The notes under the pieces are model-generated. The model made no database searches and was not told where the DNA came from. It saw only the letters and a program-made list of their open reading frames with translations. The position numbers and the translations under genes were made by a program. A DNA stretch of 10,736 nt. It comes from Boothiomyces macroporosus. Taxonomy: Eukaryota; Chytridiomycota; Chytridiomycetes; Rhizophydiales; Terramycetaceae. This document shows, piece after piece, positions 1 through 7,332 of this stretch. The stretch spans positions 1 to 10,736 of the forward strand of contig JADGKB010000213.1 of assembly GCA_027604185.1 (NCBI GenBank), read 5' to 3'. Numbering within the stretch: the stretch's first letter is position 1; each line of letters begins with the position of its first letter.

Positions 1-39
1 CTGTTTTTCATCTGCTTGCCTCTGGACAAAAAATCCCAT
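1..39 (-). CDS. possible start of a gene running off the window
   Basis: An ATG at 39-37 in an A-rich context (AAAATGG) opens a frame that stays open for all 13 codons to the window edge (MGFFVQRQADEKQ). It lies 54 nt past the stop of the kinase gene on the same strand, close to the other same-strand gaps here (53 and 60 nt), and a TA run sits just upstream. Thirteen codons are too few to assign a family, and chance openness is quite possible. Confidence 0.35.
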   Translation of the reverse strand, partial: MGFFVQRQADEKQ

Positions 40-52
40 TTTAAAAATTTAT

Positions 53-66
53 TATATATATATATA
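53..66 (-). promoter_or_regulatory. TA dinucleotide run, possible TATA element
   Basis: Seven TA repeats lie 14 nt upstream of the possible ATG at 39, between it and the kinase stop codon. This could act as a TATA element for the gene leaving the window, or as the AT-rich 3' end of the kinase transcript. It is short for a microsatellite but could be length-variable. Confidence 0.3.
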
Positions 67-93
67 AAAAATAAACAAGATTAAATAATATAT

Positions 94-989
94 TTACAAT
101 AGCCATGGATGAGATTGAACTTGAGCAATTGTGATTCGCTTCTTTGGATCCAATTCAAGCATCTTTGACAGCAAATCCATCAATTCTTCGGAGCGGTTAA
201 TCTCTGTCTCTTGGTATTTTCCTTCAATGATGTCTTGCATGCTTTTAAATGGTATTGTAGAAAATGAGAGAGTATATAGCAGCACACCTAAACACCACAC
301 ATCCACACTGAAGCCGTCATGTTTGTAATTTGGATCGTTGACCAATTCCGGTGGAGTATAATGCTTGGTTCCTCTGAAGCCTACAATCGAACCCGTGTCG
401 CTGCTTCCAAAATCAACCAGTTTGGCGTTAAATTCAGAGTCAATCACAATCTAAAAATTAACAAATATTTACATTCTCATCCTTGATATCACCGTGAATT
501 ATTTCCTTTTCATGCAGATAAGATACGCTCTCTGCTACTTGTTTGAAAATGTGTTTAATTCGAGTTTCAATGAAATTTGAATTTGAAATCAAGTCAAACA
601 AATCAAAGCTACTCCTGCGCTTATTTTCGCTTCCAACAAATTCCATAACGAGGTAGAAATAATTCAAATCTTCTAGGAATTCTATAAATTTAACTATCCC
701 TGGAAAATCAAGGCGCTTGAGAATAAAGACTTCCATCGGCACTGTAGTCCCCAGAGATCTATCATATTTCCACCGATAAATAGTTCCAGAGTTCTACATT
801 AGTAATAATTACTTTGGGAATGATTTTAATCGCCGTTGGTAAATTATCACTAATTCTGACAGATTTATAAACCGTCCCAGAGACGCCTTGTCCAAGCACT
901 CTTTCCAAGTTATATTTTTGCAGCAAAATATTCTGAGCAGTGTCTGGTATTTCAAACAAGTGTCGTTTAGGCATGCGAACTGTCTTCAT
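94..989 (-). CDS. PAS-kinase-type serine/threonine protein kinase, catalytic domain only
   Basis: Three exons (989-813, 793-473, 450-94) encode 284 residues; introns are 794-812 (19 nt) and 451-472 (22 nt). The glycine loop GQGVSG is near residues 33-38, the ATP lysine in AIK is K55, the helix C glutamate is E80, the catalytic loop HGDIKDEN is 159-166, and DFG is 179-181. The stretch around residues 67-80 (W, D, R, LGT, VPMEV) and the GDIKDEN loop resemble PAS kinases (yeast Psk1/2, human PASK), which link nutrient state to sugar and glycogen metabolism. Both exon joins restore family-typical sequence. The first ATG is used; an earlier TTG-led extension is discounted. Odd points: there is no PAS domain, and the HRD arginine is glycine. 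It could instead be another CAMK-group kinase such as a PIM-like one. Confidence 0.85.
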
Positions 990-1025
990 TTTGGAAACGT
1001 TTCTGAAAAACAAAAATGACTAGCC

Positions 1026-1034
1026 TTTTTTATA
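1026..1034 (-). promoter_or_regulatory. TATA box of the kinase gene
   Basis: TATAAAAAA on the minus strand lies about 37 nt upstream of the kinase ATG. That would put transcription initiation roughly 10 to 15 nt before the start codon, implying a very short leader. It also argues against upstream exons encoding a PAS domain. Confidence 0.45.
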
Positions 1035-1243
1035 TTAGTCAGGTGGTGTTGCAAAGCCATACACCATGTTTCAAAAAAAAATATAAACACAATGGAAATA
1101 AATATTTGGATAAGTATTTGATAGAAATATGAATATGAATCCTTGTTATACTCTTGCGGTGTTTTTTTCTTTTTTCTTTTGATTAACTGGTTATGGTTAA
1201 CGCATCATCTGACTTGTGACTCAGTAGGAGATTAATACAATCA

Positions 1244-1252
1244 CAGTCTGTT
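1244..1252 (+). repeat. left terminal inverted repeat of the candidate element
   Basis: CAGTCTGTT is perfectly inverted at 1693-1701 and directly abuts the left copy of the flanking 9-bp direct repeat. Confidence 0.5.
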
Positions 1253-1692
1253 GACAGGATTAGAAAAACATAAAGAATACCTACGAATATAGTATTATTT
1301 AGTTTATAGTATCCCGGAATAGTTTTGCGGGCTTGCAAGGTGGGTGCCTACATTTTTGCGGTTCCACAAGCCCATCCACCTCAAATATAAAAACAGTGAT
1401 TTTCAAGTTGAGGAATAATAATATAATTTTATGAAACCAGTATTCTTGAATCCTTGATACGTGTGAAGTGTTGCCGTGTGGCAGACGACATTCTCCCAAA
1501 TGAAGGGAATCATGTGGGTGTTTTGGATGGGGAACCGCGTCAGAAGTAACGGACAATGGGTTTCAATGATGATCTCATGTCAAAGGACATAAGTTTGAGT
1601 GTGTATCAACATTGAATTCATTTGGGATACTTATCAGCTGATCGTACCGTGTGAGAAAAGTTAATATTTCCTGCCTATCCAAACGAGGATCT

Positions 1693-1701
1693 AACAGACT
1701 G
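1693..1701 (-). repeat. right terminal inverted repeat of the candidate element
   Basis: AACAGACTG is the reverse complement of 1244-1252. The right flanking repeat ATACAATCA follows after CT. Confidence 0.5.
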
Positions 1702-1748
1702 CTATACAATCAATATAATATCTTTATTCCTTGGTAATATGGTTACAA

Positions 1749-3380
1749 TCAAGATCTATTAACACTGCCAAATTCACTCTCAAACCGCTTGTACAAATCA
1801 AGATCTCTTTCAGACACACTTGCACGCACTTGAGTTAAAGCTTCCAAAAAGTCACGTTTAGTAATTGGTCGCACATCCTCAACGCTGATACTGGATATAT
1901 CAACTATATCTCGAATTGGCCCAAGCGCAGCTTCTCTAATTAGTCCATCCATATCGGACCCGCTATATCCTGGTGTTTTTTCAATAATTTCGCAAATATC
2001 GGCATTTGATAAATTGTGATGCTGCTTGGATAATAAAGATCGTATAATCGAAGAGCGCGCTTCAGGTTCTGGCAGTGGTACATACAGCTTTTTTCTAAAC
2101 CGTCGTCTGGCAGCTTCATCTATTTCATGTGGTCTGTAATCAAGTCCAGTTACCTGTTAGTTGCACCAATCATTAGTATTCGGTCTTCACTACTTGTTCC
2201 GCATCCATCAAACTGAACTAGAAATTCTGTTTTGATCCTACGAGTGGCCTCTTGCTCACCATCGGTTCTTTGTGTTAATAAAGAGTCAATTTCATCTACA
2301 AATATTACAGATGGCTGCTTGGCTCTTGCAACTGCAAACAGTGCTCGCACCATCTTTTCACCATCTCCGACCCATTTGGAAGTAAGGGATGATGAAGATA
2401 TCGAAAAGAATGTGGCATTACATTGACTAGCAATACATTTTCCAATCATTGTTTTACCTGTACCTAAAGTTAATGAAAAAATACCTGGCGGGCCAAACAA
2501 TAGTAGTCCTTTCGGAGGTCCACGAATCCCATTAAATATATCTGGTCGCAACTATTGTTAATAATACCAACCATTGGCCAAACCACAATTTCCTTAATAG
2601 TCGCTTTTGCATGCTCCAGTCCAGCTATTCGTTATATCAAAGATACCTGGTATTAACAATTCAATTACCTATATCGTCCCAGCTGACTTGGGTAACATTG
2701 GACACGATTTCATTCATTATAGTTTCCACCATAACTGGATCTATATTTTTCAATTTATCATCATTCATCGGAACAGGTTTTGATTCATTTGTTTCCTTGC
2801 GAATCATTGGAGAAACAAACCCTCTGTTACCAAGTCTCTTTTTTGGTTGTTCATTCTTTTTCCTATTGTCCAGCATCAATTTGTCGCTTGCAGACATGAA
2901 ATCTGGATGGTCAATAGACCTTTTCTGCGGTATCTGTTGTTCCACTTCCTGAGTATCTGCCCTACTGGATGACTCTATTGATTTTGCAGACTGCCAGTTC
3001 TCTTTATTTGTTGAAACGGCTTGAAGAGGATTTTGATTGACGAATCGATTTGATTCAACTAATTTAGGGTCTACTATATTGCACTGGACACCGACTGTCT
3101 TTCTTGCTGGCCGAACCACAAAGTCGCTTCCATCTTCGTAGTCTGACTCACCCAAGTCATCTTCCACACAAAATTCCTGCAAATCATCAGCTTTAATAGC
3201 AGACTTGATGGCAAATGGTTGGAAATTCCTCTTTCTTTTCTTTTCCATAATCATCTTGACTTGAGCCAGAGTATCATCCTGTCCAACTGGGAAATTTGTT
3301 CCATGCTCATAATTCAAGTACAGCAATCCTAATTTACTCGCCTTTCCTGCCTGGATATCCATTAAATTAAATCCCTCCAT
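1749..3380 (-). CDS. FIGL1: fidgetin-like AAA ATPase FIGL1/FIGNL1
   Basis: Exons 3380-2669, 2624-2572, 2551-2485, 2463-2154 and 2133-1749 encode 508 residues; introns are 44, 20, 21 and 20 nt. FIGNL1 is a meiotic-clade AAA ATPase that dismantles RAD51/DMC1 filaments in homologous recombination. The disordered N-terminal half has an FMSA motif at 161-164 followed by DKLxLDxRKK, matching the RAD51-binding FxxA region of FIGNL1, and then NRGFVSP, matching its conserved FVPP stretch. The AAA module has [21 protein letters not shown] (two short runs, 234-242 and 243-254), Walker A GPPGTGKT 275-282, Walker B FVDEID with D334-E335, sensor GATNR, the arginine run RRRF and a C-terminal VPS4-type helix. 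It is shorter than the human protein (674). The first ATG lies 33 nt from the divergent STIMATE start; a second ATG six codons in is possible. Confident. Confidence 0.96.
2464..2484 (-). other. 21-nt stop-free intron inside the Walker A codons
   Basis: This intron splits the Walker A glycine codon between GPP and TGKT. Its length is a multiple of three and it contains no in-frame stop, so retention would insert seven residues (IFSLTLG) into the ATP-binding loop rather than truncate the protein. It has donor GTATTT, branch-like TTAAC and acceptor TTTAG. Confidence 0.85.
2625..2668 (-). other. 44-nt intron, probably two abutting 22-nt introns
   Basis: All 44 nt must be removed to join WDDI to AGLEHAK in frame. 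The segment divides exactly in half. The 5' half (2668-2647) has donor GTAATT, branch-like TTAAT and acceptor ACCAG. The 3' half (2646-2625) has donor GTATCT, branch-like ATAAC and acceptor GAATAG. Each half is a complete intron by this genome's own pattern, with a zero-length exon between them. Confidence 0.6.
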
Positions 3381-3413
3381 TTGGCTGATGTCCAGAGAAA
3401 AAGTTTGCAATTT
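3381..3413. promoter_or_regulatory. 33-nt divergent intergenic region, FIGL1/STIMATE
   Basis: Only 33 nt separate the two outward-pointing start codons. No TATA box is visible on either strand. Either initiation regions overlap the neighbouring coding sequence or both transcripts have almost no leader. Confidence 0.6.
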
Positions 3414-4193
3414 ATGGACAACAAAAAGTGCGAGCTGGTCGACTCATTCGCCATCCTGGTTCAGATACTTATGGCTTCGTTAGCATTGGCATCTCTATTG
3501 TACAAGAGATCTATAGAGACACCGCAAAGACCGATGATCATTTGGGCAATGGATACCGCCAAACAAGCTATTGCGGCATCACTGATACATTTCGCTAATA
3601 TACTGCTGTCTTACATTACATCGGTATTACCGCAGCAACCGAATAACCCTTGTGTATGGTACTTTTTGAATCTGGCGTTGGACACTACTGTTGGCGTATA
3701 TATTTTGTACATATTTCTCAGTGGCATTCATTCCATCGCAGACTACTTTAAAATTAAAGATATTGAAATGGGACACTACGGAAATCCCCCAAGAGTAGTT
3801 TATTTTAACCTAGTTTACTCCATGGATCAAACAACTTGTGCTATTTCTGATCGCGTGGTTCTTTGTAAAATTGATTGTTACGGTATCGCTCGTACTGGTT
3901 CCAATCTTTGGAATCATTGCTACTTGGATCTTGTCGCCTCTTCAGGATGAAAGATATCAAGTGATATTCGTCATGTTTATATTTCCATTGATTATGAATA
4001 TCGTACAAGGTAATTTGAATTAATATCAGCTTGGCTTATTGATAAAGTAATCAAGGGAAAAGTGGGGTATATCCAAGTGGAAACAGAGGATGAGGAATTC
4101 AGCCCGGATTCTGAATCCCCTTTGCCTGCTGCTCCTCCTCCATCTTTGGCCGTCCGAGTCGCCAGACTGTTTGGAAGAACACATGTACCATAA
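3414..4193 (+). CDS. STIMATE/TMEM110 (yeast YPL162C) family membrane protein
   Basis: Exons 3414-3794, 3814-4009 and 4030-4193 encode 246 residues; introns are 3795-3813 (19 nt) and 4010-4029 (20 nt). Family features seen: DSFAILVQ (10-17), the signature W-x2-DTAKQ-x7-HFAN (44-62), LDTTVG (89-94) and GHYGNPP (120-126). About five hydrophobic helices (roughly 11-30, 51-70, 82-102, a long segment after residue 130, and one before QAWLIDK) suggest a multi-pass protein, with an acidic, proline-rich cytosolic tail. In animals STIMATE is an ER protein that promotes STIM1 activation of store-operated calcium entry; the yeast relative is a vacuolar membrane protein. Both exon joins recover family sequence. 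It is divergent from FIGL1 and convergent with the SARAF-like gene, 29 nt from stop to stop. The family call is firm; the role in a fungus is inferred. Confidence 0.92.
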
Positions 4194-4222
4194 ACATTAT
4201 TTTAAAGGTTTCTCACGCCCAT

Positions 4223-4900
4223 CTATTTTCTTTTATTTAATCCAGCCCGTTCTTCCTTTTCTCTCACCGCATAACTTTCCTGCATCAACCCCACCGATTC
4301 ATTCTTTGAGCTCCTAGTAAAATACCTGTACATATGCACCAAAGGTCCTGATCGTTGAATTTCGCGTGGTTGCGGGAATCTGGGAGTAGTAGACGGAGCT
4401 ACATTAAAAATAACGTACTAAGCGGTTCCTGCTCTTCCGGAAACCCAAAGTTTTCAATTCCAAAGAAAGTCGACAAGACGTAATTAGCAAGCACAACCAG
4501 CACTACAAACACAAATAATGCAACAGACATGTATGCTAGCGGAGTAATGAACTTTTCGAAATTACTAGATTAATTGTAATTACACTTCTTCGTTGTACTT
4601 GTCACTAAAGTGTAATTCAAAAGTAGCATGGCAACTCTCATCCAGCTCTTTTCCATTTTCATATTCACATATTACATGGACATTTCTGATATCGGTCTTG
4701 CCAAATCCACTGGTCTTTGGTTCGCAATCCCATCCTGTTTCTTGTTGTGTGCAAGTAAGTTTCCCAGGATAGCTTCCGTACATGTACTTGGCATTCCCTC
4801 CACTGCAAGTAAGTTGACTGCCGCCAGACACCGTGAGTTGCTTTTCATTAAATATTAGAGTCCTTGCTAGTACGAGCGGCAAGAGAGCAAGTATCTTCAT
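4223..4900 (-). CDS. SARAF/TMEM66-like ER membrane protein
   Basis: Exons 4900-4584, 4564-4419 and 4398-4223 encode 212 residues; introns are 4565-4583 (19 nt) and 4399-4418 (20 nt). A signal peptide (about 1-12, likely cut after VLA) leads into a cysteine-containing luminal domain (C32, C50, C59, C78, C90) with the SARAF pattern L-x-C-SGG-NA, KLTC, GWDCE, VICEYEN and ESCHATFEL. One hydrophobic helix follows (about 112-135), then a cytosolic tail rich in proline, serine and charge. In animals SARAF restrains store-operated calcium entry by inactivating STIM1. If the last intron were not spliced, a TAG within it would cut the tail to about 13 residues after the helix; the intron signals and the 58-codon open frame beyond support splicing. 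Its start lies 53 nt after the ERG24 stop. Confidence 0.85.
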
Positions 4901-4953
4901 TTTTCAAAAGATTTTCGACGCCTTTCACGAGGAGAAATTACTCATTGTTTATT

Positions 4954-6298
4954 TTAGAAAATCCCTGGAATGAAGGTGTAAGGAACTTTCTCGCAATACA
5001 CATCCCAATCCTTTCCGTATTTTTTGCGACAGAGTTCGTCATCTCTGTGAGCGCGATGGACGAGCAGAATCAAGAAATAGATTGCGTAAAAGTACGGAAT
5101 AACAGAGTCAAATCCGCATGGTAAGCACCAAGATACTGCCATCAACCAGTCGCCTATAATTATATCTATTTACCGGTGTAGTTTATCTTTCTCGCCATGC
5201 CCCACCATCCAGAAGTCAATAATTTTGTTCCTCTAGCAGTATTTATATATTTCAAATGAGCAACTGCTGGATGGCTGGGATCAGTTCGGAACTGATTCTT
5301 TTCAGAGTTTGAGCTGCGGAACACATATAATCCAAACAGATTCAGAGCGCAAATAAATACAAAGAACTGAGTTGATAGTTCCAAAGGAAACATGGATAGA
5401 TATCTAGCTTGGAGACTGTAGGTGAATGGAACCCAAACTAGATCTGCCATTAGAACAGAATACCTCCAAATACAAGCATGAACCCAAATCCATCAGTGGT
5501 GATATCCATTGTAGTAAGAATAGCGCTTTCATTCCACAACGCATCAATGACATAGTATCCCTGTCCAAGCAAAACCAAAACCATAGAGTTGGTGATACTG
5601 TTTGTGTTTTGATACTGACGAGCTGCCAAGGATAAATTCAAAACGAACCATCCAATAAGTCCAGGACGTAGTTCGCATACATATTTCAAGTCAATTCCAA
5701 ATATTCTTGGGTTGAGTTCTCGTCCCATCCAAAAGTCATAAATTGGATATCCCGAATTGCCGCATACTGAAACTACAACTTGATTAGATCTGAATGAGCG
5801 CAAATATAGTGCTAATGAAAGTGTGAAACTGAAAATGATTCCTGCAATTGCCAGTTGAACATAGTGATCTGCGATCCAAAGTAATGGCTTGAGGCCATGT
5901 TTGTAAACCAAGGAAAGCAGCAAGGACATTGTGACTAGAAACGAATTGAATCCATTAATCTTGTAATTTAATCTTTTACCATCAGGTGTGATTGTTCCTT
6001 GTACAGTTTGGCCAGGAGTAGCGACTGAAAGCGCCAAGTGGAATGCAATCCATCCAATATAAGCTTTGAATGCCACCCGATCATACACAAACCCTGTAAA
6101 ATCAATTTCGCTAAACTTGAGCGATAACAAGGCACTTGGAGGACAGCCATCTTGTGAACAGCCAAAGTAAAGACCAAGTACAGTTAACGGTAGTAATAGG
6201 ATTGTAAATATCGATCCATGCGGCCCCAAAAACTCAAAATTCGTAGTTACCAGTTGTTTGTAATCGGTTTTCACCGTTTTGGCTCCAAATCTTGACAT
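4954..6298 (-). CDS. ERG24: delta(14)-sterol reductase (sterol C14 reductase)
   Basis: Exons 6298-5464, 5443-5174 and 5153-4954 encode 434 residues, close to yeast Erg24 (438); both introns (5444-5463, 5154-5173) are 20 nt. The enzyme uses NADPH to reduce the C14=C15 double bond left by lanosterol 14-demethylation, in the ER membrane. Family signatures seen: LNYKINGF (110-117), GNSGYPIYDFW (180-190), GRELNPR (192-198), ELRPGL (209-214), TMDITTDGFGFML (263-275), WVPFTYSLQARYL (282-294), RGTKLLTSGWWG (349-360), NYTGDW (366-371) and a C-terminal HR-x2-RDDELCRKKYGKDW stretch. Several hydrophobic helices run throughout. It resembles the sterol-reductase half of lamin B receptor but has no Tudor or chromatin-binding N-terminus. 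It lies between PEX11 and SARAF on the same strand with 60- and 53-nt gaps. Confidence 0.97.
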
Positions 6299-6358
6299 TA
6301 ATTTTCTAAATTATTTTCCGCGTGAGTTTCATTTAAGCTCAATTAACAGTGGATTTGT

Positions 6359-7189
6359 TTATTTATGCTTCACATACAATTTGTAGGTTCCTAATACAGC
6401 AGCGATGAATCCGGAAATATGTTGGTAGCCTTCAGATACTTTATCGCCCATTTCAAATACATCAATAGTACAAAACACAAAGTCGGCCAACAGCTTCGCC
6501 AATGACACTCGCTGCATAAAGATTTTCTGTTGCAGTTTTTGGCGACTTTCAGGGTCTTTAGAATTGGCCAACTTTTTGATCAATTCATTCGTGTCACAGA
6601 TATTAGAATGCACGTCAATGAATATTCCAGAGTACCATAATCTATCAGAGTAAGGCGTCATTGTTTTTGCCCATGATTTGTCCAATATGCCCAATTTCGA
6701 CAAGCAGATAATGTCATCAGAGATATCATTACAGATTCCAATTACTACATTCAATGGCGCCAATTTTTGCTGCAAGGTGTCGAATTGCTTTTCTTTTACA
6801 ATTTCCAATCCATCGTTGAACGGCTCCAAACAGTGCGCAAGACGAATTACTTTACGAACAAGAGAAAAGTGAGAAGCAAGTTGCTTTGCCCTGGTTTGAT
6901 TAACTCCCTTCTCTACCAGTACCAACCACAGGAGAATCTTTGAAGAATACTGCGCAACTTTCATAATCTTGTCCCTTCCATCGTTCAACAATAATATTTT
7001 TCTAAAAATTAGAATTTGAACTATGAAATTGTTGAGAAGCGAGGTTTTTGGTGGAGTGGTCCGCTTCGCAGGAATTGATTCCGGGATAACAATGCTAGGC
7101 TTTCTCGCCGGAACTGGTAGATTTGAAGTAGGAGATTTTGGAACGTTTGCAGGCATTTTTTGTTTTTCTTCTACCTCAGTAATTAACAT
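6359..7189 (-). CDS. PEX11: PEX11 family peroxisome proliferation protein
   Basis: A single exon of 276 codons. PEX11 proteins sit in the peroxisomal membrane, bend it through an amphipathic helix and promote elongation and division. The family hallmark is seen at 71-92: GRDKIMKVAQYSSKILLWL, followed by RKVIRLAHCLEPF (102-125 region), D-x2-WYSGI in the middle and a C-terminal hydrophobic stretch before KLYVKHK. The first ~50 residues are proline- and lysine-rich and look disordered, as in fungal PEX11C-like forms. A second ATG at 7156 has a better context (AAAAAATG), would give 265 residues and may be the true start. An intron-like 20-nt string at 7002-7021 is not spliced, because removal breaks the frame. 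It diverges from a peroxisomal-signal kinase gene. Confidence 0.9.
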   Translation of the reverse strand: MLITEVEEKQKMPANVPKSPTSNLPVPARKPSIVIPESIPAKRTTPPKTSLLNNFIVQILIFRKILLLNDGRDKIMKVAQYSSKILLWLVLVEKGVNQTRAKQLASHFSLVRKVIRLAHCLEPFNDGLEIVKEKQFDTLQQKLAPLNVVIGICNDISDDIICLSKLGILDKSWAKTMTPYSDRLWYSGIFIDVHSNICDTNELIKKLANSKDPESRQKLQQKIFMQRVSLAKLLADFVFCTIDVFEMGDKVSEGYQHISGFIAAVLGTYKLYVKHK

Positions 7190-7241
7190 ATAAAAGGAAA
7201 GAGATCTCCAGCCACTTTGTTAATAAACGTCACCGCCTTTC

Positions 7242-7271
7242 AATACTAATAATAATATTATGATTAGTATT
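7242..7271. repeat. 30-bp near-perfect palindrome
   Basis: Outer arms AATACTAAT (7242-7250) and ATTAGTATT (7263-7271) are perfectly complementary and enclose ATAATATTAT (7252-7261), itself a perfect palindrome. Only the pair 7251/7262 (A and G) fails to match. It could be a dimer binding site or simply a cruciform-prone AT sequence. Confidence 0.8.
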
Positions 7272-7300
7272 ATAGTGATATTGGTGATTTGAAATTATTT

Positions 7301-7332
7301 GGCCGATCATGCCACCACTCTAAAGTTCGGCC
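7301..7332. repeat. inverted repeat GGCCGA/TCGGCC in the divergent promoter
   Basis: GGCCGA at 7301-7306 and TCGGCC at 7327-7332 are perfect inverse copies with a 20-nt spacer, ending 16 nt before the kinase start codon. The CCG/CGG halves point outward (everted), unlike the inward CGG...CCG oleate response element of yeast, so I do not claim that match. Zinc-cluster regulators do bind CGG-type half sites. Confidence 0.5.

Larger units (their letters stand above)
1235..1712. mobile_element. candidate foldback/MITE-like non-autonomous element
   Basis: The 9-mer ATACAATCA occurs at 1235-1243 and again, in the same orientation, at 1704-1712. Directly inside lie perfect 9-bp inverted repeats: CAGTCTGTT at 1244-1252 and AACAGACTG at 1693-1701 (two bases, CT, separate the right one from its flanking repeat). 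Further nested inverted pairs are AGTATCCC at 1308-1315 with GGGATACT at 1624-1631, about 64 and 70 nt from the ends, and GCGGTTCC at 1358-1365 with GGAACCGC at 1531-1538. This is the layout of a short DNA transposon with 9-bp target duplication and decayed inverted arms. No transposase is encoded. A 9-bp duplication would suit Mutator-like elements and an 8-bp version hAT; the family is undecided. Confidence 0.5.
990..1748. other. 759-nt gene-free gap between the kinase and FIGL1
   Basis: No convincing coding exon is seen on either strand. The part next to the kinase (990-1234) holds its TATA box, a T-rich tract on the plus strand at about 1161-1179 and AT-rich sequence. Most of the rest is the candidate mobile element at 1235-1712. 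Other gaps in this window are mostly 29 to 60 nt, so this one is unusually long. Confidence 0.6.

Noticed and set aside
1217..1223. TGACTCA, an AP-1/Gcn4-type site upstream of the kinase
   Set aside because: A 7-mer is expected about once by chance in a window of this size, and it lies over 220 nt from the kinase start, next to the mobile-element edge.
1358..1368. GGTTCCAC as a possible tRNA B box
   Set aside because: There is no A box at the right distance and no cloverleaf on either strand; the same holds for the inverse copy near 1531. No tRNA gene is seen in the window.
1299..1556. An 85-codon open stretch on the minus strand in the large gap
   Set aside because: It starts at TTG, not ATG, has no recognisable family or domain, and lies inside the candidate repeat element.
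1500..1592. Thirty-codon plus-strand frame starting MKGIMWVFW
   Set aside because: It is short, has no family resemblance and overlaps the inverted-repeat arms; it is most likely chance.
4090..4317. Plus-strand open frame overlapping the STIMATE 3' end
   Set aside because: It is out of frame with the spliced STIMATE tail and antisense to the SARAF tail exon; a shadow.
7002..7021. 20-nt intron-like string inside PEX11 (GTTCAA donor, CTAAT branch-like, TTTAG end)
   Set aside because: Removing it shifts the frame before the conserved GRDK motif, and the alternative upstream frame meets a stop at the junction. The continuous reading frame is intact without splicing.
7189..7197. TATAAAAGG on the plus strand
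   Set aside because: It overlaps the first PEX11 ATG and lies about 150 nt from the plus-strand kinase start, too far for a TATA box of that gene unless there is a long leader.
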